From assembly GCA_030041475.1 (NCBI GenBank), contig JASHNU010000092.1, positions 90,813-154,812 on the forward strand: a stretch of 64,000 bases of DNA. The letters are read 5' to 3'. Positions within the stretch are counted from its first letter, which is position 1. Each line of letters starts with the position of its first letter. Below are positions 35,868 to 45,358 of the stretch, piece by piece. Made by a program: the position numbers and the translations under genes. The stretch comes from Candidatus Sulfotelmatobacter sp. (GTDB lineage Bacteria; Acidobacteriota; Terriglobia; Terriglobales; Acidobacteriaceae). The notes under the pieces are model-generated. The model saw only the letters and a list, made by a program, of their open reading frames with translations, was not told the origin of the DNA and ran no database searches.

Positions 35868-36179
35868 ATGTCCAAACAGTCTTCCGCGACTAACGATCTC
35901 CGCATTTCCCGTGTTCAGCGCACCCTCCGCTGGTTTGAGGAGGACATTCCCCTGCTCAACATGCGGGTCAAAGAGCTTTCCCCGGAGAGGCAGGAGTCGG
36001 CCAAGAAATTTGCCGCCGCCGTGATCGAGCAAACGCGCGCCGAGCTGAAGAGATTGCTGCAGACCGCGGATTTCCAGAATGAAGATGTGCCGAAAGAAGC
36101 TCTGCGGAAAGAAGGCCGGTATCACCAGGCTCGCGATGCGTTCGATCCCGCCGAGCCGCCCTGCGAACCCGCCGACTGA
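35868..36179 (+). CDS. Small hypothetical protein
   Basis: 103 aa, soluble and strongly charged, mainly helical (RVQRTLRWFEEDIPLLNMRV, SAKKFAAAVIEQTRAELKRL), with a Pro/Glu-rich end (PAEPPCEPAD). The clean open frame, start ATG, and codon use like its neighbours support a real gene, but no family is recognised. It lies between the PilZ gene and lpxC, and converges on lpxC with a 26-base gap. Confidence 0.6.
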   Translation: MSKQSSATNDLRISRVQRTLRWFEEDIPLLNMRVKELSPERQESAKKFAAAVIEQTRAELKRLLQTADFQNEDVPKEALRKEGRYHQARDAFDPAEPPCEPAD

Positions 36180-36205
36180 AGGAAACACCCTAACAGAGGA
36201 TGGAT

Positions 36206-37117
36206 CTACGCCGGCGACCCAGCCGCCGCCTGCGCGCTCGAAAAGACCGGATACTCCTCCTCTTCGGCCGACACCGTGACTTCTTCCCACAGCGTCTTGT
36301 CACGCAGAAGCCGCGACACTAGCGCAGTATGCATGGCGTGACCGGCGCGATCGGCAACCACTTTGCCTAGAATCCGCTTGCCTAGCAGGGCCAGATCCCC
36401 GATCAGGTCCAGCACCTTGTGCCGCACGAATTCGTCGGAGAAGCGCAACGGTCCATTTTCCAGTCCCGTCCGCGTCAGTACGATGCAGTTCTCGCGCGAC
36501 GCCCCGCGGATCAACCCCATGTTGCGCATGGCCTGCTCGTCCTCGCGCGAGCCAAACGTGCGCGCAGCCGCAATGTGCCGCAGATAACTCCCGTTGCTCA
36601 GCTCGACCTCAAACGTTTCTTTTCCGATGAGCGGATGCGGAAAATTGATCGAATACGCAACCGTGTATGTATCGGCGGGATACACCGCAATGAACTTGTT
36701 CCCCTCGCGCCACTCCACCTCGCGGCGAATCTTCATGAATTTGCGCGGTCGCCGCTGCTTGCGGATGCCCGCCTTCTGAATCATCTCCACAAACGGCTTG
36801 GCGCTGCCGTCGAGAATGGGCAGTTCCAGATTGTCCAGCTCCACGATCGCGTTATCGATGCCCATACCGATGAACGCCGAGAGCACGTGCTCGGTCGTCG
36901 AAATCAGCACGCCCTGCTTCATCAGGCTGGTCGCGTAGCTGACGCGCGCCACGTTCTTGCTGACCGCCTCAACTTCAAAGCCATCCAGATCTGTGCGCCG
37001 GAAGACGATTCCGGTTCCCGTCGGCGCGGGCAGCATTCGCATCGAGACCGGCGCCCCGCTGTGCAGGCCTACGCCGCTGCACTCCACTGCCGCCCGAATT
37101 GTCTGTTCGTGAATCAA
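36206..37117 (-). CDS. lpxC: UDP-3-O-acyl-N-acetylglucosamine deacetylase LpxC
   Basis: 303 aa. Zinc amidase that commits to lipid A synthesis in Gram-negative envelopes. Two repeated alpha/beta domains: opening QTIRAAVECSGVGLHSGAPV, the zinc His77 in ISTTEHVLSAFIGMGIDNA, NFPHPLIGKE, RTFGSREDEQAMRNMGLIRG (FGxxx hydrophobic passage), then HKVLDLIGDLALLG carrying the other zinc His and Asp, and the catalytic His region RAGHAMHTALV. Normal length. Its presence shows an outer membrane with lipid A is made. Confidence 0.97.
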   Translation of the reverse strand: MIHEQTIRAAVECSGVGLHSGAPVSMRMLPAPTGTGIVFRRTDLDGFEVEAVSKNVARVSYATSLMKQGVLISTTEHVLSAFIGMGIDNAIVELDNLELPILDGSAKPFVEMIQKAGIRKQRRPRKFMKIRREVEWREGNKFIAVYPADTYTVAYSINFPHPLIGKETFEVELSNGSYLRHIAAARTFGSREDEQAMRNMGLIRGASRENCIVLTRTGLENGPLRFSDEFVRHKVLDLIGDLALLGKRILGKVVADRAGHAMHTALVSRLLRDKTLWEEVTVSAEEEEYPVFSSAQAAAGSPA

Positions 37118-37346
37118 AGAGACCCAGACTGAAGACGCAAATACAAACCCGTGAAGATGTCAGTAGTTGGTAACTAGCATTAGGTTACCGCCCCGGTTGA
37201 AAATCCCGTCTGTGGTCAAAAAGCCACACTCCGTGGCCCCGACACGACTCGGAACCACACTTCCAACGCTCCGAGATTGTCCGTAAGACATTGACAATTA
37301 TTTACTTAGCCTTCATCTCAGTGCCGCCAAGAAAGCCCTGGGCAAA

Positions 37347-38189
37347 TTAGTGCTTGGACTTTGGTTTGGTCGGGCTGTAGCCAGAGTTGGGATCGAACAT
37401 GGCCTGGTCCAGCCCCTGATTGAAGGTCGCCGAGTGGATGAAGCGCTGGTTCGACATGTCTCCGTTGAAGTAGCGGGTCACGTTGGAAGGCACCATAATC
37501 CCCGACACCGGCCGATAATTCTCGTAGACCTCCTCCTCCAGATTTTTCTGCCGGTCCACCGGATCGCGCCACTCGAACGACTTCTTAATCGGCAAATGCG
37601 TGTCCGAGTCGAAGAACAGGCTCACGCTCTCGTTTTTCGCGTTGATCAGCGTCACCTTCTGCGCCGGATGCTGCGCCGCAAGCGCGTTGCCCTCAAACAG
37701 AAGAATTACACCCGGCTCGTTCACCCATGTCCGCAGCACCGCATCCAGCGAGTAGTGCCGCCGGCGCAAGTAATCGTCCAGATCCTTCTGCTCCATGGGA
37801 TGCGCGCCCTTGAACGTGATCTCGTATCCCTTGTTTCCGACGAAGAGCTGCGCCACGTCCCGTTCTGGCGTAAACTCAATCCGCTCTTTGTCCGGATACT
37901 CCGAGAAGCTCCAGAACACAACGCCCAGGCTCGTCGGGGTGCCATGGTGAAATCCGTAGCCGCGCCCCTGCAATTCGCGGTTGCGGATATTCAGGTACGC
38001 CTGCCCGCCCAGCGCCTGAATTCCCTGATCAATGACGGCTTTGGCCCGGCGCGTATCGGCGTCTGCGTCGGGAAAGCTGGGTGCCGCTCCAGCCGCTGAT
38101 TGTGTCGTTGGCTGCGCCGGCTGGGCCTGTCCCCACGCCAGGCACAAGACAAAACACACCAAAGCCGCAATGGGAATCAGATGTTTCAT
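37347..38189 (-). CDS. Secreted lipoprotein-sorting-like protein, unknown function
   Basis: 280 aa from the ATG at 38189; an in-frame start at 38216 would lengthen the n-region. Signal peptide (MKHLIPIAALVCFVLCLAWGQAQ). The mature domain opens with AVIDQGIQALGGQAYLNIRNRELQGRGYGF and continues with antiparallel strands (KERIEFTPERDVAQLFVGNKGYEITFKG, VTLINAKNESVSLFFDSDTHLPIKKSFEWRD), the half-barrel pattern of LolA/LppX-like outer-membrane lipoprotein-sorting folds. Common as hypothetical proteins in Acidobacteriota. Role in lipid or lipoprotein transport is inference. Confidence 0.75.
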   Translation of the reverse strand: MKHLIPIAALVCFVLCLAWGQAQPAQPTTQSAAGAAPSFPDADADTRRAKAVIDQGIQALGGQAYLNIRNRELQGRGYGFHHGTPTSLGVVFWSFSEYPDKERIEFTPERDVAQLFVGNKGYEITFKGAHPMEQKDLDDYLRRRHYSLDAVLRTWVNEPGVILLFEGNALAAQHPAQKVTLINAKNESVSLFFDSDTHLPIKKSFEWRDPVDRQKNLEEEVYENYRPVSGIMVPSNVTRYFNGDMSNQRFIHSATFNQGLDQAMFDPNSGYSPTKPKSKH

Positions 38190-38333
38190 TCCATTTGAAG
38201 GAAGGATTACGCGCAATCAGAATTGTAGCGTTTCTGGGGCACATTCTGCCCGCGGCGTTGAAATGTCATCTTTCCCCTTGGATGCAGGAAAACCGGCCGA
38301 CGCAAACCAGGGGCTGCGGTTTTTTCAGCAGAG

Positions 38334-39140
38334 CTATCCCACCAGCACGGCTCCGCCATTCACGTTGAAAATTTCTCCGCTGATGAAGCCGGCGTGCTCG
38401 GTGCACAAAAACAGCACCGGAGCCGCGATTTCTTCCGGCTTCGCCACCCGCCCCAGCGGGATCGTGCGGCGGATTACGTCACCAGTCTTCGGATCCGCTA
38501 GCGTCGCGGAACTCATGTCCGTGTCCACCCATCCCGGCGCCACGCAATTCACATAGATGCCCTGCGGAGCCAGTTCGCTCGAGAGCGACTTCGTCATGCT
38601 GATCAGCGCGCCCTTGCTCGCCGAGTAATCGCAGTGAAACGCTTCACCGCGCTGTCCGCTGGTGGAACTGATGAGCACAATGTGCCCGACCGGGCCGTTC
38701 GTGCGCGGCTGGGATTTCATCTGGGATTTCATCTGAGCTTTCATTTGAACGACAGCATGCTTCACCAGACCGAAGACAGCGTCCAAATTAATGCTCAGAG
38801 TATCCCGCCATTGCTGATCCGGCATCTGATCGATGCCGACGTCGTCGCCCAGCCAGACACCGTGGTTGGCCACGAGGATGTCGAGTCGGCCGAAGCGCTC
38901 GGCCGCAGCACGGACCAGAGGCGCGGCGGACGCAGGAGTGTTAAGGTCGCATGCGAGGGCACAGCAGGTCGCGGAGCCGCATTCATTCATCAGCGCGTCC
39001 GCTTCTTTCTTTGCGGCGCGATAGTTGAAGACCACTTTTGCGCCGGCCTGCGAGAACATCCGGACTGTAGCCGCACCAATCCCGCGCGAGCCGCCGGTAA
39101 TCAGCGCCACTTTGCCGGAGAGAGAAAGAGGAATGGACAT
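38334..39140 (-). CDS. Short-chain dehydrogenase/reductase, FabG-like
   Basis: 268 aa. NAD(P)-binding Rossmann fold with TGGSRGIG (cofactor loop), NHG motif (VANHGVWLGDD), catalytic Ser in ISSTSGQRGEAF, YxxxK as YSASKGAL, and the C-terminal IFNVNGGAVLVG. Very close to 3-oxoacyl-ACP reductases and to acetoacetyl-CoA reductases; substrate not decided. A short tandem peptide QMKAQMKSQMKSQ near residue 140 reflects a 12-base repeat in the DNA. A lone gene, not part of a fab cluster. Confidence 0.9.
   Translation of the reverse strand: MSIPLSLSGKVALITGGSRGIGAATVRMFSQAGAKVVFNYRAAKKEADALMNECGSATCCALACDLNTPASAAPLVRAAAERFGRLDILVANHGVWLGDDVGIDQMPDQQWRDTLSINLDAVFGLVKHAVVQMKAQMKSQMKSQPRTNGPVGHIVLISSTSGQRGEAFHCDYSASKGALISMTKSLSSELAPQGIYVNCVAPGWVDTDMSSATLADPKTGDVIRRTIPLGRVAKPEEIAAPVLFLCTEHAGFISGEIFNVNGGAVLVG
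38709..38744. repeat. 12-base tandem repeat inside the SDR gene
   Basis: Three copies of CTGGGATTTCAT-like units (38709-38720, 38721-38732, 38733-38744, the last with two changes), in phase with the reading frame; they code for repeated QMKS. Confidence 0.85.
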
Positions 39141-39256
39141 AGCAGACTAGGCTATTACAAAAATCGATCTGGCCGCTAGGGGCGCGCGCAAATCTAAAGT
39201 GGATCTTTAGAAACGCTCCAACGTTGGCTGAGAATTTGACGTTGCGGTGAGTATTG

Positions 39257-42200
39257 TCAGCTGCCCGACCCCGACGGCGCCCGCTCCGCCTTCAGCGCCC
39301 GCAGCAGCAGCCGCACCAGCATTCCGTCAAAGCGTGTTCCGCTCATCTGGGCCAGTTCGTCCAGCGCCTCATCCGCCGTTCGTGCGGTGGAGATCGCGTG
39401 CTCGGTGATCATGTTGGCATAGGCATCGGTCAGCGCGATAATCCGCGCCCAGAGCGGGATCTGCTCGCCTTTCAGTCCGTCCGGATAGCCCGTGCCGTCA
39501 AAGCGCTGGTGATGATGCTCAACTGCATCTCGCATCATGGCGCTGTGTGGAATCGTCGCCACAATTTCCGCGCCTATCTGCGCATGCATTTTTACCTGCT
39601 GGAATTCGCTGTCGGTCAGCGGACCGGGCTTGTTGAGAATGCGCTCGCTGACAAAAATCTTGCCCACATCGTGAACCCGCGCCGCATACACCAGATCCGC
39701 CGTTTCCTCGGCGGACAGGCCCAGCGCCCGCGCAATCATGCCCGTGTAGCGCGCCACCAGGTCGCCGTGGCCGGCCGTCTGCAATTCGCGCGACTCGGCA
39801 GCACGGCTCAACGACTCAATCGCCTCCTTCAGGAGCGGCACGTTGCATCCATCGTCGTCCGTGCAGAGCTTGCGCAACGTGGTAGTCAATTCGTCGAGAT
39901 GCTCCGGCCCGGTGTGCTCGCGCTGCAAAAACCCTTCGATGTACGCGGAAATCTGCTGGCGCTGCCGCGCGAAGTCCTGGCCCTCAACAAACTCCTGCGC
40001 CGTCGAAACCATGTTGCCGCCCGAGCGCTTGGAGACGTACATGCCAGCATCGGCCACGCGAATAATGTCTTCAATCGAGAACCCGTGCATCGGAAAGCTG
40101 GCCACGCCGAAGCTGCCGGTGACGTGGTGTTCGGCCAGCATGGGATCGGCTGCCAGCCACTGGCGCAGGCGCTCGGCCAGCACTTGCGCCTGCTCTGCGC
40201 CCGTTTCCGGCATCAGGATGATGAACTCGTCGCCACCGTAACGCGCCACCACGTTCGATTGCCGCGACTTCTGCTCCAGCAGCCGGCCTACGCGCGCCAG
40301 CACCAGATCGCCCTCGAAGTGGCCCATCGCATCGTTGACTTCCTTGAACTTGTCCAGATCCACCAGCACCACCGAAAACGGCCGCCCCGAGCGCGAAGCC
40401 CGTTTCCACTCTGCCGACAACGCTTCCCAGAAAAAGCGCCGTGTCTTGATGCCGGTTAATCCATCCGTAATCGATTGCTGCTGCAGCTTCTGGAACACGA
40501 ACGCGTTGTGCAGCGCTGTGGCCAGCAGGTCGGCCAGCGTGTTCAGAATCAGCACGTCCTGCGGCGAAAACGCATCCTCGTTGTGGCTCTCAATGTTCAG
40601 CACGCCCAGCAGCGTCTCGCCGTAGGTGATCGGGATGCAGAGCACCGCGCGCGAATCTTGTAAGATTCCGCTAAGGTTTCCCGGGAGCGCATTCTGCACA
40701 AGCGCCCGCTCGCCGCTCCGCGCCACTCGCCCCAGAATACCCGTCCCCAGCGGAATGCGCCGCCCTGTGGCATGGGCCGTGACTCCCGCTTCCGCCTTGA
40801 TCTCGATTTCCTTCGTTCCGTAGTCGAGCAGGCCGATCCCGATGTGATCAAAGCTGAAGTTCTTCTGAATCTCACCCGCAATCTGGCTCAGCATGTGGAC
40901 GGGATCGTCGCTCGAAATCGCCGTCCGCGAAACATTGTTCAGGAATGCGAGCTGCTTCGACCGGCGCTGCTCATCGGCAAACAGGCGCGCATTTTCTACC
41001 GCCACCGAAACCTGCCCCGCCGCCGTCACCAGCACATCCAGGTCGCGTTGTTCGAACCCGAACTCACGGTCGGGATTCATCGCCACCATCACGCCGGAAG
41101 GCTTGTTCGCCAGTCCCGAAGTCTTGCTGGAAAGAAAAATCGGCGCAGCAATCAGACTTTTCGCCGGGCGTTCCGGAATGTGCGTGATGCCGAGGCGCTT
41201 GCGCGTCGCCTCTAGGTCGGAGCGGATCAGCAGCGGCTCGCCAGTGCGGATCACATACTCGGTAAACGCATTGCGCAACTCCCGCGTCCGCTTCGGGAGA
41301 ACGCGATTATCCCGCACCTCCAGCTCAAACCGGATTTCTTCTGCTTCCTGGAACGCGATGTAGAAATGCGTCGTGTCGAAAATCTGCCCCAGTTCCACCT
41401 GAATCGTGCGCAGAATCTCGTCATGATCGAGCCGCGAACTGATCGCCTTGCCGATTTCTGTCAGCAACTCATATTCCTTCGTGCGGCGATGAGCGTCGTG
41501 GCCGATTACGTAGTTTTCCAGCGTGAGCCCGAGTTGCAGCGCCAGGCCCACCATCAGATGCGGTCCCGACGATCCGAACGCCCTGCGCTCGGCATGCGGG
41601 AACAGGATGACTCCGAAATTGTGCTCGCGTGTCTGCAGCGTGACCGCCGTCAGATTGCGCACGTCCGCATCCAACAGAATCCGTTTGAAATCGGCAAAGG
41701 CTCCGACTGGTCCCACCGGAAATGGCTCCGCCATCTCCGCCAGATTCTGCACCGTGAGAATGCCGCTTTGCCGATAAGCCAGTTCGCAAGCGTAATCTCC
41801 CGCACCGCTGGTCTCTAACGCCTCTACGAAACCGGCGGAAAATCCCTGCTGCACCGAAGGCAATAAATGACGCCAGCGCTCGCTGATGCAGATCGCCGCC
41901 CGCCGCGTGGGCAGCGCGCTCATCAGCCGTTCCAGCGCCGCCTGCATGCTCGGCACCAGATCTTCGGCAAACAGCAAACGACGCGGATCAACCCCAAGCG
42001 TGGACAGCGCCAGCGTGTTCTCCTGCACCGCATTGCGCTGATTCTCGAACAGCACCATCACCATGGCGATGCCCAGCAGCATCTGCGGCACCGGACCGAA
42101 CAACCGGCTCGCCGTGCCAAACATCTCCAGCCACGGGCTCTGCAACTGCCCAATGCCCATCAGCACCGCCCACAGCGCCAGCGAGACCGCCAGCACCTGA

Positions 42201-42658
42201 TAGGCGAGAGATCCCCGCTTGTGCCCGTTCACATAAAAAACCGCCGAGCAGTAAAGCAGGATCACTGCCAGCCCAATCCCCAGCCGCACTTCAGGCTGCG
42301 TGTGCGGCTGAAACGCCCCATGCACCATGTGCTCGCGCAATGTCAAGCCGGCGAGTACAACTCCCACGGTCGCGACCGCCGCGTCATACCAGCGGAAATG
42401 ATAGGAACCGCGCATCAGTCGCGTCGACACGAAGATGCACAGCGCCATCCCCACCATGAAAAGTTCCGAGACAAAGAACGCCGCCCCCGATGATGGAAAC
42501 GCATTGAGTACATAGTGCAGCGAGTAGAAAGCCCACGCCCACTTCCACGCCAAGAAATAGGGTTGTCGGCTCTGCTCATGTAGATAGTAGAAGATGACGT
42601 ACAGCAAACCCGAGACGAATCCCGGGATTACCACCGTCGTGATGACGACGCTGTTCAT
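39257..42658 (-). CDS. Membrane GAF-GAF-GGDEF-HD-GYP protein (c-di-GMP synthesis and breakdown)
   Basis: 1133 aa. N-terminal membrane region (about 1-215) of several segments (SVVITTVVIPGFVSGLLYVIF ... MLLGIAMVMVLF), two GAF sensor domains (about 390-570 and 590-740), a GGDEF domain with intact YGGDEFIIL (near residue 810) and a C-terminal HD-GYP domain with HD (VHDVGKIF, about 994) and HHQRFDGTGYPDGL (about 1050). GGDEF makes and HD-GYP hydrolyses c-di-GMP. The inhibitory I-site position before GGDEF reads RQSN, not RxxD, so product inhibition may be lost. Both catalytic ends look usable; the net direction depends on GAF ligands. Monocistronic. Confidence 0.95.
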   Translation of the reverse strand: MNSVVITTVVIPGFVSGLLYVIFYYLHEQSRQPYFLAWKWAWAFYSLHYVLNAFPSSGAAFFVSELFMVGMALCIFVSTRLMRGSYHFRWYDAAVATVGVVLAGLTLREHMVHGAFQPHTQPEVRLGIGLAVILLYCSAVFYVNGHKRGSLAYQVLAVSLALWAVLMGIGQLQSPWLEMFGTASRLFGPVPQMLLGIAMVMVLFENQRNAVQENTLALSTLGVDPRRLLFAEDLVPSMQAALERLMSALPTRRAAICISERWRHLLPSVQQGFSAGFVEALETSGAGDYACELAYRQSGILTVQNLAEMAEPFPVGPVGAFADFKRILLDADVRNLTAVTLQTREHNFGVILFPHAERRAFGSSGPHLMVGLALQLGLTLENYVIGHDAHRRTKEYELLTEIGKAISSRLDHDEILRTIQVELGQIFDTTHFYIAFQEAEEIRFELEVRDNRVLPKRTRELRNAFTEYVIRTGEPLLIRSDLEATRKRLGITHIPERPAKSLIAAPIFLSSKTSGLANKPSGVMVAMNPDREFGFEQRDLDVLVTAAGQVSVAVENARLFADEQRRSKQLAFLNNVSRTAISSDDPVHMLSQIAGEIQKNFSFDHIGIGLLDYGTKEIEIKAEAGVTAHATGRRIPLGTGILGRVARSGERALVQNALPGNLSGILQDSRAVLCIPITYGETLLGVLNIESHNEDAFSPQDVLILNTLADLLATALHNAFVFQKLQQQSITDGLTGIKTRRFFWEALSAEWKRASRSGRPFSVVLVDLDKFKEVNDAMGHFEGDLVLARVGRLLEQKSRQSNVVARYGGDEFIILMPETGAEQAQVLAERLRQWLAADPMLAEHHVTGSFGVASFPMHGFSIEDIIRVADAGMYVSKRSGGNMVSTAQEFVEGQDFARQRQQISAYIEGFLQREHTGPEHLDELTTTLRKLCTDDDGCNVPLLKEAIESLSRAAESRELQTAGHGDLVARYTGMIARALGLSAEETADLVYAARVHDVGKIFVSERILNKPGPLTDSEFQQVKMHAQIGAEIVATIPHSAMMRDAVEHHHQRFDGTGYPDGLKGEQIPLWARIIALTDAYANMITEHAISTARTADEALDELAQMSGTRFDGMLVRLLLRALKAERAPSGSGS

Positions 42659-42804
42659 CAGAGCTAAATCACCGTAGACTGCGTGATTCTGTGCGGGAGA
42701 AGTGGTGAAATTATGGTTTCATATCAGCCCGCTGAAGACAACAAGATTTAAGTACACTGCCTCGCGGGCAGGACCAATCGGGAAATCCGTTAGAGCCGAG
42801 CCGC

Positions 42805-42834
42805 TTGACGCTGCTTTTCACGCGCCCGTACCAT
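42805..42834 (+). promoter_or_regulatory. Possible gltX promoter
   Basis: TTGACG (42805-42810), 18-base spacer, TACCAT (42829-42834), 25 bases before the gltX ATG. Five of six and four of six matches. Confidence 0.4.
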
Positions 42835-42859
42835 CGCTAGTGACTCCATCGACTGCCGC

Positions 42860-44569
42860 ATGAGCCAGCCCAGCAATTCAGCGATTCCGCGTGTCCGCTT
42901 CGCCCCGTCACCCACCGGCTTTCTGCACGTCGGTAGCGCCCGCACTTTTATTTTCAACTGGTTATACTCCCGCCGGAATCACGGCACCATGATCCTGCGC
43001 CTCGACGATACTGACGTCGAGCGCAACACCGACGCCTCCGTGCAGTCGATTTTTGAAGGCCTGAAGTGGCTCGGCCTCGGTTGGGACGAAGAATACAAGC
43101 AGTCCGAGCGGCTCGAACTCCACCGCAAGATCGCGTGGTCGATTTTCAACAAAGGCCTCGCCTACCGCGATTTCACCCCCGCGCATACGAGCGATAGCGA
43201 GAAGTCGGGTCCAACTAAGTTCGATCCTAAGGACCTGCGCGTGGATACATTCATCTCACCGGGATCTGTCGCTGTCCGAATCACGCACCTTCCAAGCGGC
43301 ACAGTCGTGGTCTCGAAAGACGAGAAATCCGAGTCGAAAAATCGCGAACAAGCACTGCTCATGCTTCGCGAGCAGCTGAACGAAGGAGGACGCGGCACCT
43401 GGCTGTTCAATCCCGGAATGCCAGAACTCTCGCGTGAAGAAAGCGACCGCCGCGCCGCCGCCGGCGAGCCATTCGCTTTGCGCTTCCGCGTTCCGCGCAG
43501 CACGGTGGTGCGGTTCACCGACGCGGTCTACGGCGAGCAGATGAAAGCCGGAGCCGACATCGAGGACTTCGCCCTGCTGCGTTCCGACGGCATGCCCACG
43601 TATCACCTCGCCTCCTGCGCCGACGACGCCGACCTGCGCATCAGCCACATCATCCGCGGCCAGGACCACCTGACGAATACGTTCAAACACGTCCTCATTT
43701 TCGGGGCTGCAGGCTACGCACCACCGCAATTCGCGCATCTGCCGCTTCTGGTCGCTCCCGATGGCACCAAGCTCTCCAAGCGTCGCCACGGCCCGGTCGT
43801 GAGCGTCACCACCTACCGCGATGCAGGATTTCTGCCGCAAGCGTTCATCAATTTCCTCTGCCTGCTGGGCTGGTCACCGAAAGACGACCGCACGAAGATG
43901 AGCCAAGAAGAACTTATCAACGCCTTTTCCCTCGAAGGTATCAACCGCGCCAACGCCGTGGTGAACTTCAAGGAAATTGCCCCCGGCGACGGGTTCCGGG
44001 AGAAGGTAGCCGTTGCCGCTGGAATACCGTGGCCCCCCGAAGAAACCTTCGACCCCAAAGCTGTTTGGCTCAACGCCGAGCACATTCGCGGCCTCGCCAT
44101 CGAAGGCCTAAGCGAGCGCCTGCTGCCCATCGTGCGCGAGCAGTTTCCCAATGCAACTCCCGAAAAAATGCTGCGCGTGACACCCCTGATCCGCGAGCGC
44201 ATCAAGCTGCTGCGCGATGTGCTCACCGCCGCCGACTTTTTCTTCCTCGACCAGCTTCCGCCCTACGCTCCCGCCGAACTCATCCCGCAAAAAGGCGACG
44301 CGGCCATGGCGCTGAAAGTTCTCCAAAAGGCGCAGGAACTATTGCCCAACGTCGAGTTCAAGCATGACCCGCTCGATTACGCCCTGCGCGCCGCCGCCCA
44401 GGAACTCGGCGTCAAAGCCGGCCAGATGTTCCAGCCCATCCGCGTCGCCGTCTGCGGCCGCAAAAACGCCCCGCCGCTGTTCGAAACGCTGGAAGTGCTG
44501 GGGAAAGAAACAACGTTGCGAAGACTGGGCCTGGCAGTGGAGAAGATGGGGCAGGTTGCGAGCCGATAG
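42860..44569 (+). CDS. gltX: Glutamate-tRNA ligase with a release-factor-like insertion
   Basis: 569 aa, longer than the usual 470-510. Class Ic synthetase that charges tRNA-Glu. HVGS (23-26, the HIGH motif) in [22 protein letters not shown] (304-308, the KMSKS motif), [30 protein letters not shown] and the all-helical anticodon domain at the end. Residues 118-177 do not belong to GluRS: they read VDTF...[37 protein letters not shown], a release-factor domain-3 match described separately. On both sides GluRS sequence resumes ([13 protein letters not shown] before, [20 protein letters not shown] after), so the enzyme frame is kept. A separate glnS is present at 50 kb. Confidence 0.96.
   Translation: MSQPSNSAIPRVRFAPSPTGFLHVGSARTFIFNWLYSRRNHGTMILRLDDTDVERNTDASVQSIFEGLKWLGLGWDEEYKQSERLELHRKIAWSIFNKGLAYRDFTPAHTSDSEKSGPTKFDPKDLRVDTFISPGSVAVRITHLPSGTVVVSKDEKSESKNREQALLMLREQLNEGGRGTWLFNPGMPELSREESDRRAAAGEPFALRFRVPRSTVVRFTDAVYGEQMKAGADIEDFALLRSDGMPTYHLASCADDADLRISHIIRGQDHLTNTFKHVLIFGAAGYAPPQFAHLPLLVAPDGTKLSKRRHGPVVSVTTYRDAGFLPQAFINFLCLLGWSPKDDRTKMSQEELINAFSLEGINRANAVVNFKEIAPGDGFREKVAVAAGIPWPPEETFDPKAVWLNAEHIRGLAIEGLSERLLPIVREQFPNATPEKMLRVTPLIRERIKLLRDVLTAADFFFLDQLPPYAPAELIPQKGDAAMALKVLQKAQELLPNVEFKHDPLDYALRAAAQELGVKAGQMFQPIRVAVCGRKNAPPLFETLEVLGKETTLRRLGLAVEKMGQVASR
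43211..43390 (+). other. Class I release factor (RF1/RF2) domain-3-like insert within gltX
   Basis: Sixty codons in phase with glt[28 protein letters not shown] and LREQL follow in the same order and at nearly the same spacing as in RF1/RF2 (DLRIDTY ... [10 protein letters not shown] ... DEKSQHKN ... AL..LR). The 10-12 residues that normally come between, carrying the catalytic GGQ, are replaced by ISPGS. The insert has about 54% GC by direct count, against about 60% or more around it. It lies where the connective (acceptor-stem-binding) domain of GluRS begins. Homology is my reading of motif order; no alignment was run. Confidence 0.75.
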
Positions 44570-44596
44570 GCCGCAGCACGATATGGGCGGCCCAAT

Positions 44597-45358
44597 ATGG
44601 AACGGAAGTCCAAATGGTTGTGGGCGATAACTACTGCCAGCCTTGTCGGCACCATGCTGCTGTTCGCCTACCTGTACCTCATCCTGCGGGCATTGGCGGC
44701 ATTCGCAGCAAGTGTCGTAATCTGGCCGGTTTTCGTACTCGTTCCGTCCGTTGTCGTTCTTTCCGCCCTCGGAATCTGGCTCGCGAAGGGAACGGCGCGG
44801 TCCCTTGGCCGCGTCGTGACGATTGTCATTAATACGTGCGTCCTCGGTCTGGCTTTGCTGCTGGTCGTTGGAGCGACGAGCTTGTACGTTCGCATCCCGA
44901 TGGAGCGCTTTCTCATTCCAGAAGGGTACACAGGAGATGTCTTTGTACTCTATGGTGTATCCCGCGGGGAGGTTTTGGCCCCGTCAGGGTCGACGATTAC
45001 ATATCGCATTCCGCCCAACGGAATTCTGTGCGTCCAGCACCTTCTTCGTATCGGCTCGCGCCGTACCGAATATGATTACGTCCTGAAAGACGGTACGACA
45101 AGGAAGATCGAAAATCTGTGGGCTACGACGATTCCACGCACGCCGGAAAATCTTGCGAATACCCATGACGTGGGGATTTTCTTTCCGCGCAATGGCACGT
45201 TTTCACTCTTTTTGCACGTTGGACAAGGAAAGTCGCAGGAGTGCAAGGTTCAATTTGAGGAATTCTACGTGGGCACAAAAGCCAATCTCCTGAACCAACA
45301 TCGAGCCATCGATCTCGGCGACTATTTGCGAAACAACCCATCTGTTTGCCAGCAATAG
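44597..45358 (+). CDS. Membrane protein with exported IPEGYTG-type domain
   Basis: 253 aa. Three N-terminal membrane segments (ATTASLVGTMLLFAYLYLIL, FAASVVIWPVFVLVPSVVVL, VVTIVINTCVLGLALLLVVG), then a soluble part from about 100. Here FLIPEGYTGDVFVLYGVSRG and TYRIPPNGILCVQ recall a small beta domain found in membrane-attached proteins (DUF6843-like; recalled, not searched). The rest is beta-strand with no catalytic motif. It starts 27 bases after gltX on the same strand and may be read through. Codon use is less GC-rich than gltX, hinting at later arrival. Confidence 0.65.
   Translation: MERKSKWLWAITTASLVGTMLLFAYLYLILRALAAFAASVVIWPVFVLVPSVVVLSALGIWLAKGTARSLGRVVTIVINTCVLGLALLLVVGATSLYVRIPMERFLIPEGYTGDVFVLYGVSRGEVLAPSGSTITYRIPPNGILCVQHLLRIGSRRTEYDYVLKDGTTRKIENLWATTIPRTPENLANTHDVGIFFPRNGTFSLFLHVGQGKSQECKVQFEEFYVGTKANLLNQHRAIDLGDYLRNNPSVCQQ

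Noticed and set aside
39254..40459. 401-codon open frame on the plus strand
   Set aside because: Antisense to the GGDEF/HD-GYP gene; composition is that of complement sequence.
42860..44569. Frameshift or chimeric assembly as the cause of the gltX insert
   Set aside because: The frame is continuous on both sides, the insert is exactly 180 bases, and it carries a coherent motif order. Assembly error is still worth excluding with reads, but is not the simplest reading.
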